Shown here in pieces: positions 35,096 to 35,492 of a stretch of DNA of 35,492 nucleotides. Numbering within the stretch: position 1 is the stretch's first letter; every line of letters starts with the position of its first letter. Under the pieces are notes generated by a model that was given only the letters and a program-made list of their open reading frames with translations, made no database searches and was not told the DNA's origin. The stretch comes from Roseateles sp. (GTDB lineage Bacteria > Pseudomonadota > Gammaproteobacteria > Burkholderiales > Burkholderiaceae_C), in assembly GCA_018780415.1 (NCBI GenBank), contig JADMJQ010000019.1:11514-47005 (forward strand), read 5' to 3'. Both the position numbers and the translations under genes were made by a program.

Positions 35096-35492
35096 CCAAA
35101 AATGATCTTACGAATGTCAAGGAAGTCAACCCATGAGCGATGAAAAGTCTTCCAGGACCACTCGTTCAGACAGAGGGCGAAGTCACACCTCGCTGCGCGC
35201 CGGCTTGAGACGTGCATGCGCAGAGCGCGGCACCATTCGAGGCGACGCGCAGCGAGCCGTATCTCTTGGTCCCGTATGACTGGGTGAGGAGCGGAGCAAT
35301 TCAGGGCAGGCGCGCAGCGCCCACAAGAACTGACTTCGCGCCCCTTGTCTGAACGTAGCGGCCGCAGGGCGCGCAGTGAGTTGGGCGCGGCCCTGAATTG
35401 CGAGCACCGCAACGAACCCCACAGGGACCAGGCGTCCGGGTCGCCTTCTCTGGCCCACCTCTCTTGGCGAGGCAAGAGAGGTGGGTCGGCCG
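35096..35492. repeat. Intergenic repeat-like region with nested long inverted repeats
   Basis: These 397 bases hold no convincing gene. Three inverted pairs are seen: an imperfect pair of 22 and 24 bases (35163-35184 with 35332-35355), a perfect 12-bp pair GCAATTCAGGGC / GCCCTGAATTGC (35296-35307 with 35390-35401), and a perfect 13-bp hairpin (35454-35466 with 35473-35485, loop GCGAGG). The hairpin with a GGCGAGGC-type loop and the phrase GGCGTCCGGGTCGCC resemble dispersed intergenic elements that I recall from Burkholderiales genomes. The element probably continues past the window. Confidence 0.6.
35454..35485. repeat. 13-bp perfect hairpin inside the right-edge repeat
   Basis: CCCACCTCTCTTG pairs exactly with CAAGAGAGGTGGG across the loop GCGAGG. 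No T-run follows on either strand inside the window, so it is more like a REP/BIME-type unit than a terminator. Confidence 0.75.

Noticed and set aside
35089-35475. 128-codon minus-strand frame at the right edge
   Set aside because: It runs across the inverted-repeat region and reads like the spurious peptides of intergenic repeats.

Overview
The window is high-GC chromosomal DNA of a Gram-negative, PHA-accumulating bacterium. Gene content, protein style and order (class I phaC-phaA-phaB, LapG/LapD, DUF3149, NodT-type efflux, BrkB/AI-2E membrane proteins) point to Betaproteobacteria, order Burkholderiales, probably the Rubrivivax/Leptothrix/Roseateles neighbourhood. That placement is inferred from family resemblance, not from a marker gene.

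Layout. (1) 1-2130, minus: an operon of an exported YVTN beta-propeller protein, an exported polysaccharide-deacetylase-like protein with an altered first motif, and a sterol-desaturase-family membrane protein cut by the window edge. (2) 2226-7049, minus: the polyhydroxybutyrate operon phaC-phaA-phaB, closed by a clear intrinsic terminator, then an AIM24/TIGR00266 gene. (3) 7164-10817: housekeeping and small genes (membrane peptide, pgeF, maiA, Nudix, exported hypothetical, DUF1801, ankyrin). (4) 10852-13504, minus: lapG-lapD, the c-di-GMP-controlled periplasmic protease switch for a biofilm adhesin; the adhesin itself is not in the window. (5) 13638-18732, plus: HDOD protein, then a second class I-type PHA synthase overlapping a PaaK-like adenylate-forming ligase, followed by DUF3149, OsmC and a small cytochrome c. 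(6) 18735-25713: GNAT, lipoprotein Cu/Zn superoxide dismutase, PEP mutase/isocitrate lyase-like enzyme, an Ada-AlkA fusion for alkylation repair, a serine-hydrolase lipoprotein, BrkB and AI-2E family membrane proteins. (7) 25714-27055: a gene-poor stretch with one GFA-family gene of lower GC, which looks like accessory DNA. (8) 27056-34483, minus: a TetR/CerR-type repressor gene, then NodT outer membrane factor, membrane fusion protein, RND permease and an alpha/beta hydrolase lipoprotein. The RND permease is broken by an internal deletion plus frameshift. A perfect 14-6-14 palindrome sits just upstream of the repressor gene and is its likely operator. (9) 34531-35492: a low-GC orphan gene and, at the right edge, a gene-free stretch packed with long inverted repeats that resembles a dispersed intergenic repeat.

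How the genes work together: PhaA condenses two acetyl-CoA, PhaB reduces the product to 3-hydroxybutyryl-CoA, and PhaC polymerises it. The separate phaC2-ligase pair could charge free hydroxy acids for a second synthase, which is the most interesting untested idea here. LapD, when bound to c-di-GMP, would hold LapG away from a surface adhesin. The efflux operon is probably autorepressed, but its pump appears non-functional in this strain unless the sequence is in error.
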